Shown here one piece after another: positions 1 to 7,812 of a DNA stretch of 24,360 nt. Within the stretch, counting starts at the first letter, position 1, and every line of letters starts with the position of its first letter. The notes beneath the pieces were generated by a model. The model was not told where the DNA came from, did no database searches, and was given only the letters and a program-made list of their open reading frames with translations. Location: assembly GCA_937871985.1 (NCBI GenBank), contig CALMPB010000098.1, positions 1 through 24,360 on the forward strand, given 5' to 3'. The DNA is from an uncultured Burkholderiaceae bacterium (GTDB lineage Bacteria > Pseudomonadota > Gammaproteobacteria > Burkholderiales > Burkholderiaceae). The position numbers and the translations under genes were made by a program.

Positions 1-1425
1 GCCCGTGTTGTAGTCGTAGGACTGGTTCTTGATGCGCTGGTGGCGCAGGCCCAGCGTCAAAAGCACCCGGTCGTTCGCAAACGACATCGTATCGGCAAGG
101 GCCAAGCTGGTATTGCGGGTGGACTGGGTGATCCGTGGATCGCCCAGATTTCCGCCCTGGATCTCGATGGCCGACAAAGGCTGGGTAGTCGGGTTGTAGA
201 CATTGGTGTTGGTCGTGTCGTAGTAGTTGTAGGCATTGCGGCTGTCGAGGCTGTAGAAATTGGCCGAAGCCGTCACCGTATGGCCGACGCTTCCCGTATG
301 GAACTTACCCCGCACACCCAGCTCGCCCGTGCGTATCGAATCCTTGCGCGCGGTTTCCAGTGCATTCATGGTGGCATTGCCGGCGGCATCCTGAACCGTG
401 GGGTTGGCCAGCAAGCTGGATTCCTTGCTGCTGCGCGCGCCCACGGCGGCCCAGGCGGTCAGGTTGTCGGTAATGTCGTATTCGCCGCGCAAGGTGCCGA
501 AAAAGTCACGTTCGTTGGAATAGGTATAGTCCTGCGCCAGATTGGTGCTGGCGTCGAGGGCCGAAGGAATCGGCAAGCCCGAAGCAAAAGTGACGCTGGG
601 CTGGCTGCGCTTGAGGCGATGATCCTGGTAGCCGAAGTCCGCCGACAAACGCGTGCGCTCGCCGCGCCAGTCCAGGCCCAGGCCAACGGCGGTCAGTTCG
701 CGATGTTCGTCGTCGACCGTCGTGCCGCCGTCGCGGCGCACGGCATTCAGACGCACGCCGGTGCTGCCGTCGGGGCCGAAACGCCGGCCCAGGTCGAAGC
801 TGCCATACCCCTGGCCGCCGCTTTCCCAGCCCAGGGTGGCCGAGGTCAGATCCTGGTTCGGAGCCCGCTTGGGCACGACATTGATGGCCCCGCCCAACCC
901 GCTGTTGCCGGGCGCCGCGCCATTCAGGAAAGCATTGGCGCCCCGAAAGACATCCAGGCGCTCGATGAACTCGCTGGCGAAATACTGGCGCGGCAGCAAG
1001 CCATACAGCCCGTTGTAGGTGATGTCGTCGGAATACAGGGGCATCCCACGGATCATGTAGAGCTGCTGGTAGTTGCCATAGCCTCGCGCAACGCGCACGC
1101 CCGGATCGTTCTGCAAGATATCGGCAACGCTGGCGGCCTGCTGATCCTGAATCAGCTGGCTGGTGTATTCGGTGTTGCTGAACGGCGAACTCATGGTGTC
1201 CAGATTGCCCAGCACGCCGATGCGCCCGCCCTTGGCCACCTGCCCGCCCGCAAAGGGCGCGGAAAGCCCCTTGGAAGAAGCATCGGCGCTGGCCTGCACC
1301 GTGATGCTTCCGAGTTTTTCGACATTGGCGCCGGTATCGGACTGCGCCTGCGCTGTCGCGCCGCAGAAAGCGATGGCAAGGGCTAGCGTCAGCGGCAAGG
1401 GCTTGAGTTTGGGCATGGAGTGCAT
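1..1425 (-). CDS. TonB-dependent siderophore receptor (3' part outside window)
   Basis: Outer-membrane receptor that would import a ferric siderophore using TonB energy. The frame is open from ATG 1425 to the window edge, giving 475 residues with no stop. Residues 1-27 form a signal peptide with an AQA-type cleavage site. A TonB-box-like ITVQA lies near residues 41-45. A plug domain follows (SVADILQNDPGVRV, YMIRGMPL, LDVFRGANAFLNG, GGAINVVPK), and then the start of the beta-barrel. There is no room for an N-terminal signalling (STN) domain, so this is a plain transporter rather than a transducer. A second in-frame ATG at 1416 is possible; 1425 is preferred because a purine-rich AAAAGAA lies just upstream. 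Two Fur-like boxes upstream imply iron repression. The ligand cannot be told from the sequence. The barrel C-terminus lies beyond the window. Confidence 0.93.
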   Translation of the reverse strand, partial: MHSMPKLKPLPLTLALAIAFCGATAQAQSDTGANVEKLGSITVQASADASSKGLSAPFAGGQVAKGGRIGVLGNLDTMSSPFSNTEYTSQLIQDQQAASVADILQNDPGVRVARGYGNYQQLYMIRGMPLYSDDITYNGLYGLLPRQYFASEFIERLDVFRGANAFLNGAAPGNSGLGGAINVVPKRAPNQDLTSATLGWESGGQGYGSFDLGRRFGPDGSTGVRLNAVRRDGGTTVDDEHRELTAVGLGLDWRGERTRLSADFGYQDHRLKRSQPSVTFASGLPIPSALDASTNLAQDYTYSNERDFFGTLRGEYDITDNLTAWAAVGARSSKESSLLANPTVQDAAGNATMNALETARKDSIRTGELGVRGKFHTGSVGHTVTASANFYSLDSRNAYNYYDTTNTNVYNPTTQPLSAIEIQGGNLGDPRITQSTRNTSLALADTMSFANDRVLLTLGLRHQRIKNQSYDYNTG

Positions 1426-1509
1426 GAGCGTTCTTTTGAAGGGTAACGATGGACGAACGGTGCGCGCGCCCCGGGTCGGAGGCATCCGCATCGACGTTCA
1501 GCTTGTTTT

Positions 1510-1528
1510 AAGAATGGGAATCATTATC
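1510..1528 (-). promoter_or_regulatory. Fur box upstream of the TonB receptor
   Basis: The 19 bases match the classical Fur consensus GATAATGATAATCATTATC at 15 of 19 positions. The site lies about 85 bp upstream of the receptor ATG at 1425, where an operator blocking the promoter is expected. The other divergent gene (pirin) starts about 180 bp away, so the receptor is the likely target. Confidence 0.8.
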
Positions 1529-1540
1529 ATTAAGAAACTT

Positions 1541-1558
1541 GATAATAATTTATTTATC
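1541..1558 (-). promoter_or_regulatory. second, weaker Fur-like AT-rich site
   Basis: GATAAT at the left and TTTATC at the right form an imperfect dyad just 12 bp beyond the better Fur box. The left hexamer is a perfect Fur half-motif but the rest departs from consensus. Tandem Fur sites are common upstream of siderophore receptors. This AT-rich stretch could equally be the receptor promoter itself. Confidence 0.45.
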
Positions 1559-1657
1559 GAGGTTGAATCAATAAAAACGCAATCCCGCCATGTCATGCGG
1601 CGAAATCGCAACGATGAACAAACCTCGCAGGCTTCCCCCCGAACACTCGCCGCGCCT

Positions 1658-1663
1658 TATAAT
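1658..1663 (+). promoter_or_regulatory. -10 box candidate for the pirin gene
   Basis: A perfect TATAAT lies 45 bp upstream of the pirin ATG at 1709. No good -35 hexamer is visible 16-18 bp before it, so the call rests on the -10 element and its position only. Confidence 0.4.
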
Positions 1664-1708
1664 CGACGTCATGCCTCCTTTCGGCTTTCATACGCGGACG
1701 CCCCCATC

Positions 1709-2584
1709 ATGACCACCTCTCCCACCCCATCCGAGCCGGAAGCCGTAACGCACCCCCGCAAAATCGAACGGCTCGTCACCGGCATGCCCACTTCCGACGG
1801 AGCCGGCGTAAAGCTTACGCGCGTCATCAGCGGCAATCTGCAGAAACGGCTGGATCCCTACCTGATGCTGGACGCGTTCGGCAGCGACGACCCCGACGAC
1901 TACATTGCCGGCTTTCCCAACCACCCCCATCGCGGTTTCGAAACCGTGACCTACATGATTGCCGGCCGCATGCGCCACAACGACAGCCACGGCCACGAAG
2001 GCCTGCTGCAAAACGGCGGCGTGCAATGGATGACGGCGGGCCGCGGCCTGGTGCACTCGGAACTGCCCGAGCAAGAGGAAGGCCGCATGGAAGGCTTCCA
2101 GCTATGGCTCAACCTGCCTGCCCGGGACAAGCTCATCGAGCCAAGCTATCGCGACATCCAGAACGAAGACATCCCCGAGGCTCGCCTCGGCAACGGCGTG
2201 AGGGTGCGGGTGGTGGCGGGCCATAGCCACGGCGTGGAAGGCGCCATGCAGCGCCCGGTTACCGAGCCTTTGTATCTGGACGTGCATTTCGATTCGGCCG
2301 CAAGCTTCAGCCAAAAGCTGCCGGCCACGGCCAACGCCTTTATTTACGTGTATCGCGGCAATGTCAGCATCGGCGGCCAGAACGTGCCGGTTCAGCACAT
2401 GGCCATTCTGGGCAACGACCCTCAGGCCGATGGCGTCGTGCTGGAAAGCCAGGGTTCGGCCAGCGTGCTGCTGATTGCCGGCCAACCCTTGGGCGAGCCC
2501 ATCGCCCAATACGGACCTTTCGTCATGAACACGCAGCAAGAACTGGTCCAGGCCGTCACCGACTTCCAGGCCGGGCGGTTCTGA
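1709..2584 (+). CDS. pirin family protein
   Basis: A 291-residue bicupin of the pirin family, the usual length. The N-terminal cupin carries the metal-binding set H72-x-H74 (in HPHRGFETV) and H116-x-E118 (in GRGLVHSE), which correspond to the iron-binding residues of human pirin. The C-terminal cupin domain (about residues 175-285) is present. Bacterial pirins are cytoplasmic metalloproteins; some oxidise quercetin and others bind metabolic enzymes, so the exact role here is unknown. The start is ATG 1709: the same frame is open much further upstream, but that stretch overlaps the antisense receptor gene and has no pirin homology. No strong Shine-Dalgarno sequence is seen. The gene is divergent from the siderophore receptor and converges on the lysR gene, with 94 bp between the two stop codons. 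Confidence 0.93.
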   Translation: MTTSPTPSEPEAVTHPRKIERLVTGMPTSDGAGVKLTRVISGNLQKRLDPYLMLDAFGSDDPDDYIAGFPNHPHRGFETVTYMIAGRMRHNDSHGHEGLLQNGGVQWMTAGRGLVHSELPEQEEGRMEGFQLWLNLPARDKLIEPSYRDIQNEDIPEARLGNGVRVRVVAGHSHGVEGAMQRPVTEPLYLDVHFDSAASFSQKLPATANAFIYVYRGNVSIGGQNVPVQHMAILGNDPQADGVVLESQGSASVLLIAGQPLGEPIAQYGPFVMNTQQELVQAVTDFQAGRF

Positions 2585-2678
2585 CGGATTGCCGCCGTCC
2601 TTCCGCAGCAGCGCTACGTTATTAATACAGTCAACGCCTTGGTTCGCAGCCATAGCCCGCTGGCCGGCAAATCATGCC

Positions 2679-3617
2679 TCAGCAGGCTTCGGATCGGTCG
2701 GCCAGTTTTGCGCAGCGCTCGGAAACCGCCGCGACATGCTCGCCCAGATAATCCAGAAACGACCGCACCGCGGGCATCAGCCCGCGCCGCGACGGAAAAA
2801 CGGCATGCAGATAGGCGGGCTCGAGGCTCCAGTCCGGCAGCACGGCCTCCAGGCGGCCGTCTTCCAGTTCCCGGCTGCATAAATAATCGGGTAGCGCGCA
2901 TACGCCCGTCCCGGCCAGGGCGGCAAACTTGAGCGTCAGCAAGTCGTCGGCCACGTAGCGGGGACGATGCTCGACCTGGGTATCGCGTCCTGTAGGAGCG
3001 AATAAACGCCATACCGCCTTGCCGTCGACCGCCGACATGGCGACGGTATCGATGCGGGACAAGTCGGCCGGAACATGGGGAGCCCCCTGCGCCTGCAGCA
3101 GCGCCGGACTGGCCACCAGTAGCGAGTGCGTACGCCCCAGTTGCTTGACAATCAGGCTGCCGCTGTCGCTCAGCGAAGTGCGCACCCGCAGCGCCACGTC
3201 CACGCCCTCCTCGACCAAGTCCACCACCCTGTTGCTGACCTCCATATTGATCTGCACATGCGGATAGGCGGCCAGGAAGCCGGGCAGCAAGGGACCCACC
3301 AGGGTTTGCGCCAGGGTGTTGGGGCAAGTAACGCGAACCGTGCCGCGCGGCTCGCTTTGCACTTGGGCGATCGCCTCGGCGGCGGCCTGCGCCTCGTCGC
3401 AGACGGCGACGCAATGGCGGTAGTAAAGCTCGCCGGCCGCCGTCAACGATAAACGGCGGGTAGTGCGATTGAGCAGCCTCACGCCAAGCCGGGCCTCCAG
3501 ATTGGCAATGCGCCGCGACAAACGGGACTTGGGCAAGCCCAGGGCCCGCCCCGCCGCGGAAAACCCGCCGCAATCGACCACCTTGGCGAAATACTGCATA
3601 TCGTTCAAATCCGTCAT
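2679..3617 (-). CDS. LysR family transcriptional regulator
   Basis: A 312-residue LysR-type regulator, the normal family length. Residues 1-60 form the winged helix-turn-helix ([31 protein letters not shown], then [23 protein letters not shown]). The rest is the periplasmic-binding-like effector domain. The sequence resembles the AaeR/DsdC-like 'transcriptional regulator, LysR' group often paired with oxidoreductases. The start at 3617 is chosen because the HTH begins directly after it and a GGAG lies four bases upstream; an in-frame extension to 3665 adds only a low-value tail. It is divergent from azoR across a 170-bp spacer, the classic arrangement in which the LysR protein controls the divergent gene and itself. 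The inducer is unknown; quinone-like or azo/aromatic electrophiles are a guess based on the neighbour. Confidence 0.92.
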   Translation of the reverse strand: MTDLNDMQYFAKVVDCGGFSAAGRALGLPKSRLSRRIANLEARLGVRLLNRTTRRLSLTAAGELYYRHCVAVCDEAQAAAEAIAQVQSEPRGTVRVTCPNTLAQTLVGPLLPGFLAAYPHVQINMEVSNRVVDLVEEGVDVALRVRTSLSDSGSLIVKQLGRTHSLLVASPALLQAQGAPHVPADLSRIDTVAMSAVDGKAVWRLFAPTGRDTQVEHRPRYVADDLLTLKFAALAGTGVCALPDYLCSRELEDGRLEAVLPDWSLEPAYLHAVFPSRRGLMPAVRSFLDYLGEHVAAVSERCAKLADRSEAC

Positions 3618-3684
3618 CGCACTCCAGCCACCACCATGGCGCCACATCCATCGGCGCCAAGACAATTAGCACCATAAACGAGAC

Positions 3685-3713
3685 AATCTATCGCAAAATT
3701 GCCGGCTTATCAA
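3685..3713 (-). promoter_or_regulatory. predicted sigma-70 promoter of the lysR gene
   Basis: Read on the minus strand, TTGATA (3713-3708) is followed by a 17-bp spacer and TAGATT (3690-3685), matching the -35 at 5 of 6 and the -10 at 4 of 6. The predicted start point is about 60 bp before the lysR ATG. Its -35 hexamer overlaps that of the oppositely directed azoR promoter. Confidence 0.5.
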
Positions 3714-3725
3714 GGAATGTCGCAA
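3691..3725. promoter_or_regulatory. candidate LysR operator (repeated TCGCAA motif)
   Basis: TCGCAA occurs at 3691-3696 and again at 3720-3725. One copy falls in the spacer of each divergent promoter. The left copy is also part of the interrupted palindrome GCAA-AA-TTGC (3693-3702). The position suits an autoregulating LysR protein. No exact T-N11-A dyad was found, so this is only a candidate. Confidence 0.3.
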
Positions 3726-3735
3726 TTCATACAAT
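3707..3735 (+). promoter_or_regulatory. predicted sigma-70 promoter of azoR
   Basis: TTATCA (3707-3712), a 17-bp spacer and TACAAT (3730-3735) match the sigma-70 consensus at 4 of 6 and 5 of 6. Transcription would start near 3742, about 45 bp before the azoR ATG. The -35 bases are shared with the lysR promoter on the other strand. Confidence 0.5.
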
Positions 3736-3787
3736 ACTTCCATACCCATTCCCCGGGCAACCCATTCAGCAACAGCACATCACAACC

Positions 3788-4429
3788 ATGACGACACTTC
3801 TACACATCGACTCCGCCATTACCGGCGACGCCTCCGTATCCCGAGACCTGACCCGCCGCATCGTGGCTCAATGGCAGGCCAACCATCCCGATGTCGAAAT
3901 CGATTACCTGGATCTGGCCGCCAAGACTCCCGGCCACCTCGGCGCCGACGCGCTGGGCTTTCGCTTTCCGCAAGGCGCGGATCTGTCCGACGCGCAGCGC
4001 AGCGAAAATGTGTTGTCGGAGCAGCTCGTATCGCAATTCCTGAACGCGGACGTCGTCGTCATCGGCGCGCCGCTGTACAACTTCACCATCCCCAGCCAGC
4101 TGAAATCCTGGATCGATCGTATCGCCCAGGCGGGCCGAACCTTCAAGTACACGGAAAACGGCCCGGTAGGCCTGGCCGGCGGCAAGCGCGTCATCGTCGC
4201 CTCCACGCGCGGCGGCGTGTACTCCACCACCGAAGGCGGCCGCGCGCTCGAACACCAGGAAAGCTATCTGCAAACCATTTTCGGCTTCTTCGGCATCAAG
4301 AACGTGGAATTCGTGCGCGCCGAGGGCGTGAACATGGGCGACGCCCCCAGGAACGCCGCACTGCAGACCGCCGCTCAATCGATCGCCGGCTTGAACACCA
4401 GCGCCGGCGTCGAGGCCCAAGCCGCCTGA
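3788..4429 (+). CDS. azoR: FMN-dependent NADH-azoreductase / NAD(P)H:quinone oxidoreductase
   Basis: A 213-residue flavodoxin-fold reductase of the AzoR (acyl-carrier-protein phosphodiesterase-like) family. It transfers two electrons from NAD(P)H through FMN to quinones and azo compounds, and acts as a cytosolic dimer in electrophile defence. Visible family landmarks are the N-terminal [14 protein letters not shown] phosphate-binding loop, the [20 protein letters not shown] segment, [14 protein letters not shown], and the STRGGVYS loop that contacts FMN. The length is typical. The ATG at 3788 starts directly at the first beta strand; there is no strong Shine-Dalgarno sequence before it. It is divergent from a LysR regulator that probably controls it. 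The natural substrate cannot be read from the sequence. Confidence 0.94.
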   Translation: MTTLLHIDSAITGDASVSRDLTRRIVAQWQANHPDVEIDYLDLAAKTPGHLGADALGFRFPQGADLSDAQRSENVLSEQLVSQFLNADVVVIGAPLYNFTIPSQLKSWIDRIAQAGRTFKYTENGPVGLAGGKRVIVASTRGGVYSTTEGGRALEHQESYLQTIFGFFGIKNVEFVRAEGVNMGDAPRNAALQTAAQSIAGLNTSAGVEAQAA

Positions 4430-4559
4430 CCCTCTCCCAACCAGCCAGCCGCCATCCCTCTCGGGCCGGCGGCAAACCCTGTCACAGGCGGTGCGGCAAG
4501 ATGCCGGCATTGCGCCTGCTAAAATTGGCCTTCTTCTCCAACGTTGGCCGTGCCGCTCT

Positions 4560-5957
4560 GTGACCTCCCCCCTTTTTTCCAGCCTTCCCCTTTCGCCCGC
4601 CATACTCGAGAACCTCGAACGCCTCGAATATCGCAGCATGACGCCCATACAAGCGCAAAGCCTGCCGTTCATACTGGCCGGCAAAGACTTGATCGCACAG
4701 GGAAAAACCGGCAGCGGCAAGACCGCCGCCTTCGGCCTGGGCATATTGCATACCTTGAAACAAGCGTGGTTCGGCACCCAGGCGCTGGTCCTGTGCCCCA
4801 CCCGCGAGCTGTCCGAACAGGTGGCCGTCGAGCTGCGGCGGCTGGCGCGCGCGATCGACAACATCAAGATACTCACGCTGTGCGGCGGCGCGGCCATCCG
4901 CCCCCAGATCGAATCCCTGCAGCACGGCGCGCACATCATCGTGGCGACGCCGGGCCGACTGATGGATCACCTCGAACGCGGCAGCGTCGATTTGTCGGGC
5001 CTCAAGACCCTCGTACTGGACGAGGCCGACCGCATGGTGGACATGGGCTTTTACGACGACATGGTCGCCATCGCCAAGGCCTGCCCGACGCGCCGGCAAA
5101 CCCTGCTGTTTTCGGCCACGTATCCCGATAACATCCGCAAGGCCAGCGCCCGCTTCCTGAACCGTCCCCAGGAAGTCCGGCTGGAATCCCAGCACGACGA
5201 CAGCCGTATCGAACAGCATTTCTACGAAATCGATCCCGCGCAGCGCAACGCCGCCGTGGCGAAGCTGCTGGCTCATTTCCGGCCCACGTCCACCCTGGCC
5301 TTCTGCAACACCAAGGCGCAGGTTCGCGAACTGGCGCTGGATCTGCGCGACAGGGGCTTCTCGGCGCTGGCCCTGCACGGCGACCTGGAACAGCGCGAAC
5401 GCGAAGACGTTCTGGTGCAGTTTTCGAATCAAAGCTGTTCCGTGCTGGTCGCGACGGACGTGGCCGCACGCGGCCTCGACATCCAGTCGCTGGACGCCGT
5501 GATCAATGTCGACATCACGCCGGACGCCGAGGTGCATGTCCACCGCATAGGCCGCACCGGCCGCAGCCAGGCCAAAGGGCTGGCGCTGAGCCTGGTCGCC
5601 CCCGCCGAAATGCGCTGGGCGGCGCTGATCGAGGCCTACCAAGGCAAACCGATTGCCTGGTCGCGCCTGGATCAGCTCAAGCCGGGCAAGGGAAAACCGC
5701 TGCAGGCGCCCATGGTGACGCTATGCATACAAGGCGGCAAAAAAGACAAGCTGCGCGCGGGCGACCTGGTGGGAGCCCTGACCAAGGACGCGGGCTTCGC
5801 CTTCGAACAGGTCGGCAAGATCAATGTGTTCGATTTCGTGACGTTCGTGGCGCTGGATCGGCGCATCGCGGATCAGGCCTTCGACAAGCTTGGCCAGGGC
5901 ACGATAAAAGGCAGGCATTTCAAGATGCGGTTCATGGCCGACGAAATCCGGCTTTAG
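4560..5957 (+). CDS. dbpA: ATP-dependent RNA helicase DbpA
   Basis: DEAD-box helicase that helps assemble the large ribosomal subunit. The E. coli protein is activated by hairpin 92 of 23S rRNA. Motifs in order: Q motif MTPIQAQ (27-33), motif I GKTGSGKT (48-55), PTRELSEQV, DEAD (154-157), SAT, ATDVAARGLDI and HRIGRTGRS. The C-terminal DbpA RNA-binding domain (about residues 390-462) is clear: TLCIQGGKKDKLRAGDLVGAL and GRHFKMRFM. This domain separates DbpA from RhlE and other relatives. GTG 4560 is chosen because it gives 465 residues, near the E. coli length of 457, and the homologous N-terminus starts there. The frame extends upstream to GTG 4491, which would add 23 unlikely residues. Neither start has a good Shine-Dalgarno sequence. 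A C6T6 tract follows the start codon by four bases. Its stop lies 4 bp from the stop of the opposing gene. Confidence 0.95.
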   Translation: MTSPLFSSLPLSPAILENLERLEYRSMTPIQAQSLPFILAGKDLIAQGKTGSGKTAAFGLGILHTLKQAWFGTQALVLCPTRELSEQVAVELRRLARAIDNIKILTLCGGAAIRPQIESLQHGAHIIVATPGRLMDHLERGSVDLSGLKTLVLDEADRMVDMGFYDDMVAIAKACPTRRQTLLFSATYPDNIRKASARFLNRPQEVRLESQHDDSRIEQHFYEIDPAQRNAAVAKLLAHFRPTSTLAFCNTKAQVRELALDLRDRGFSALALHGDLEQREREDVLVQFSNQSCSVLVATDVAARGLDIQSLDAVINVDITPDAEVHVHRIGRTGRSQAKGLALSLVAPAEMRWAALIEAYQGKPIAWSRLDQLKPGKGKPLQAPMVTLCIQGGKKDKLRAGDLVGALTKDAGFAFEQVGKINVFDFVTFVALDRRIADQAFDKLGQGTIKGRHFKMRFMADEIRL

Positions 5958-5961
5958 CGGG

Positions 5962-6174
5962 TTATTCCAGGTTGTCCTTGACCCACTGTTCGCCCTCGAA
6001 GGCCAGGCCGATGATGCGCTGCATGATCTGCACCTCGCTGCAGCCCGCCTCGCGCTGGGCCTGCGCATAAAACTCGATACTGGCGTCGGTGGGCAGCCAG
6101 TCCAGCTCGGGCTGCAGCTCGAGCCCGTCCAAATGCTTGACATTGCCGTTGGGCAGAATATACCAGGCGTTCAT
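5962..6174 (-). CDS. 70-residue hypothetical protein downstream of ribA
   Basis: A small soluble acidic protein that I do not recognise. It starts MNAWYILPNGNVKHLDGLEL and ends with an amphipathic stretch (EVQIMQRIIGLAFEGEQWVKDNLE). It has no membrane segment or signal peptide and one cysteine (in REAGCSEVQ). Its codon use is GC-rich and gene-like. A GGAA lies about 10 bases before the ATG. It begins 26 bp after the ribA stop on the same strand, so it is probably co-transcribed with ribA. Its stop faces the dbpA stop at a distance of only 4 bp. No function is assigned. Confidence 0.7.
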   Translation of the reverse strand: MNAWYILPNGNVKHLDGLELQPELDWLPTDASIEFYAQAQREAGCSEVQIMQRIIGLAFEGEQWVKDNLE

Positions 6175-6200
6175 TTCATTTGTTTCCGTGCTCTAGCCGC

Positions 6201-6803
6201 CTAGTCTTCTTCGACGAGGTAACCCTTGAACAAATGGCCAAGCTTGACCGCCTTGGTGCGCAGATACCCTTCGTTATAGCGATTGCGATTGACCTGCAGC
6301 GGTATGCGCTCGGCAACGTCGATGCCCAGTTCGCGCAGGGCATCGACCTTGCGCGGATTGTTCGTCAGCAAGCGCAACCGGGTAATGCCGAAGTGGTCCA
6401 GCATGGGCTTGCATAAATCGTAGCGGCGCATGTCGGCGGGGAAACCCAATTGCTCGTTGGCCTCGACCGTATCGGCCCCTTGATCCTGAAGGTTGTAGGC
6501 CCGGATCTTGTTGAGCAGGCCGATGCCCCGCCCTTCCTGGCGCAAATACAGCAAGGCGCCCCGCCCTTCGGCGGCGATCATCTCGAGGGCGGTTTCCAGT
6601 TGGGCGCCGCAGTCGCAGCGCTGGCTGAACAGGCCGTCGCCGGTCAGGCATTCAGAGTGAATCCGCGCCAGCACGGGCTCGCCGTTGCCGACATCGCCCA
6701 GCGTAAGCATGACGTGCTCTTTGCCGGTTTCAGGGACGACAAAGCCGTGCAACTGAAACATGGCCCAAGGCGTGGGCAATTTGCAGGAGGTAACGTAATC
6801 CAA
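6201..6803 (-). CDS. ribA: GTP cyclohydrolase II
   Basis: First committed step of riboflavin synthesis: opens the imidazole ring of GTP, releasing formate and pyrophosphate to give 2,5-diamino-6-ribosylamino-4(3H)-pyrimidinone 5'-phosphate. The 200-residue length matches stand-alone RibA (E. coli 196), with no RibB fusion. Zinc ligands Cys52, Cys63 and Cys65 sit in [18 protein letters not shown]. The GTP-binding [22 protein letters not shown] and the [12 protein letters not shown] motif are intact. The start is a rare TTG at 6803: an in-frame TAG lies 12 bases upstream, and the first internal ATG (residue 15) would cut into conserved sequence (KLPTPW). It lies 58 bp after fliA on the same strand, with its own -10 box in the gap, and is followed by a small unknown gene. 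Confidence 0.96.
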   Translation of the reverse strand: MDYVTSCKLPTPWAMFQLHGFVVPETGKEHVMLTLGDVGNGEPVLARIHSECLTGDGLFSQRCDCGAQLETALEMIAAEGRGALLYLRQEGRGIGLLNKIRAYNLQDQGADTVEANEQLGFPADMRRYDLCKPMLDHFGITRLRLLTNNPRKVDALRELGIDVAERIPLQVNRNRYNEGYLRTKAVKLGHLFKGYLVEED

Positions 6804-6830
6804 TTTGATTCTCTAGGACAGCAATCCTGC

Positions 6831-6836
6831 ATTATA
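6831..6836 (-). promoter_or_regulatory. -10 box candidate for ribA
   Basis: A perfect TATAAT on the minus strand lies 27 bp upstream of the ribA TTG. It would give ribA a constitutive start inside the fliA-ribA gap. No recognisable -35 hexamer lies at the right distance. Confidence 0.4.
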
Positions 6837-6861
6837 AGGCAGCGCCTTTCGCCGCCCCGGA

Positions 6862-7623
6862 TTACAAAAGCCCCTGAAGCGCCTGTTCGCCCGGGCTTTC
6901 GTCCCAGAAATTGCGCGCCAGCGCGGCGCGGATGCGGGCTACCGCCTGCGAACGCAACTGCGACACCCGCCCTTCGGTAATGCCCATGACCGCGCCGATC
7001 TCTTTCTGGTTCAGATCCTGCTCGAATTGCAGCGACAGCAAAAGCCGCTCGCGTTCGGGCAAATTGCCGATGGCATCGACGAGAGCCTGGCGCAGGCCGT
7101 CCGACATCAGCATATTCAAGGGGTTGCACCATTCCCCCGCCGCTTCGGACTGCAACTGCGGGTGATCCAGGCTATCGCTGAAGTCGCCCTGATTGCGGGA
7201 CAAGTCCTCGTAATGGATAACCTGCACGCCCCGCGCATCCTCCAGCAATTCCTGGTATTCGGGCAAGGAGATGTGCATTTCCTCTGCGATTTCGGACTCG
7301 GTGGCCGGGCGCATGAGCCGATGGCCCAATTGATGCATGGCCTGCTCGATATTTTTGATTTTGCTGCGTACGCTGCGCGGCAGCCAGTCCTGGGAGCGCA
7401 ACTCGTCCAGCATGGCTCCGCGGATGCGCATGACGGCGTAAGTCTCGAACTGGGCGTCGGGCGTCTGCTGATAACGCCTGACTGCATCCAGCAAGCCCAT
7501 CATGCCTGCCTGCAGCAGATCGTCGAGCTCGACGCTGGCCGGCAATCTCGAAATAAGCTGCAAGGCCAGACGGCGAACCATCGGAGCGTATTGCCCGACC
7601 ATTTGGTCTTCGGAAGTCGGCAT
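6862..7623 (-). CDS. fliA: RNA polymerase sigma factor FliA (sigma-28)
   Basis: Flagellar sigma factor that directs RNA polymerase to late (class III) promoters; it is held by FlgM until the hook is complete. From ATG 7623 the protein has 253 residues, near the usual 240. Region 2 is clear (LPASVELDDLLQAGMMGLLDAV, then FETYAVMRIRGAMLDELRSQDW). Region 3 contains PATESEIAEEMHISLPEY. Region 4 has the helix-turn-helix LNQKEIGAVMGITEGRVSQLRSQA. An in-frame GTG at 7638 would add five residues; neither start has a strong Shine-Dalgarno sequence. It is divergent from flaG-fliD, whose sigma-28 promoter lies in the shared spacer, so FliA probably switches on the operon next door. Its own promoter was not identified. 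Confidence 0.96.
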   Translation of the reverse strand: MPTSEDQMVGQYAPMVRRLALQLISRLPASVELDDLLQAGMMGLLDAVRRYQQTPDAQFETYAVMRIRGAMLDELRSQDWLPRSVRSKIKNIEQAMHQLGHRLMRPATESEIAEEMHISLPEYQELLEDARGVQVIHYEDLSRNQGDFSDSLDHPQLQSEAAGEWCNPLNMLMSDGLRQALVDAIGNLPERERLLLSLQFEQDLNQKEIGAVMGITEGRVSQLRSQAVARIRAALARNFWDESPGEQALQGLL

Positions 7624-7739
7624 GCGTAAACAAGACACAAAAATGAACAGAGCCTCTATTCTCGCTGGTTTCCGCGTCGGGATTGGCTGAAGCTGTCCCG
7701 AAATTCATTGGCTATTCGCCTGATTGAAACGCCCGGGCC

Positions 7740-7766
7740 TAAAGTTTCGCGCAAAAGTACCGTTAA
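7740..7766 (+). promoter_or_regulatory. sigma-28 (FliA) promoter of the flaG-fliDST operon
   Basis: TAAAGTTT at 7740-7747 is a perfect sigma-28 -35 element. An 11-bp spacer follows, then ACCGTTAA at 7759-7766, matching 6 of 8 bases of the GCCGATAA -10 element. The spacing is exactly canonical. The predicted start lies around 7773, about 40 bp before the flaG ATG. Confidence 0.88.
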
Positions 7767-7799
7767 GGCGCTGGAAAGCTCGTTGCATCCCGGACCCAC

Positions 7800-7805
7800 A
7801 GGAGA
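7800..7805 (+). promoter_or_regulatory. flaG ribosome-binding site
   Basis: AGGAGA lies 7 bases before ATG 7813 but only 1 base before ATG 7807, so it decides for the start at 7813. Confidence 0.7.
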
Positions 7806-7812
7806 CATGTCA

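Noticed and set aside
40..1386. Long plus-strand open frame at the left edge
   Set aside because: The opposite strand reads as a clear TonB-dependent receptor with signal peptide and plug domain; this frame is its shadow.
4449..4472. GCCGCC/GGCGGC inverted repeat after azoR
   Set aside because: Long loop, no T-run, and such repeats are frequent by chance in this GC-rich sequence.
3800..4939. 379-residue minus-strand frame opposite azoR and dbpA
   Set aside because: It spans two intact genes on the other strand and shows no conserved domain.
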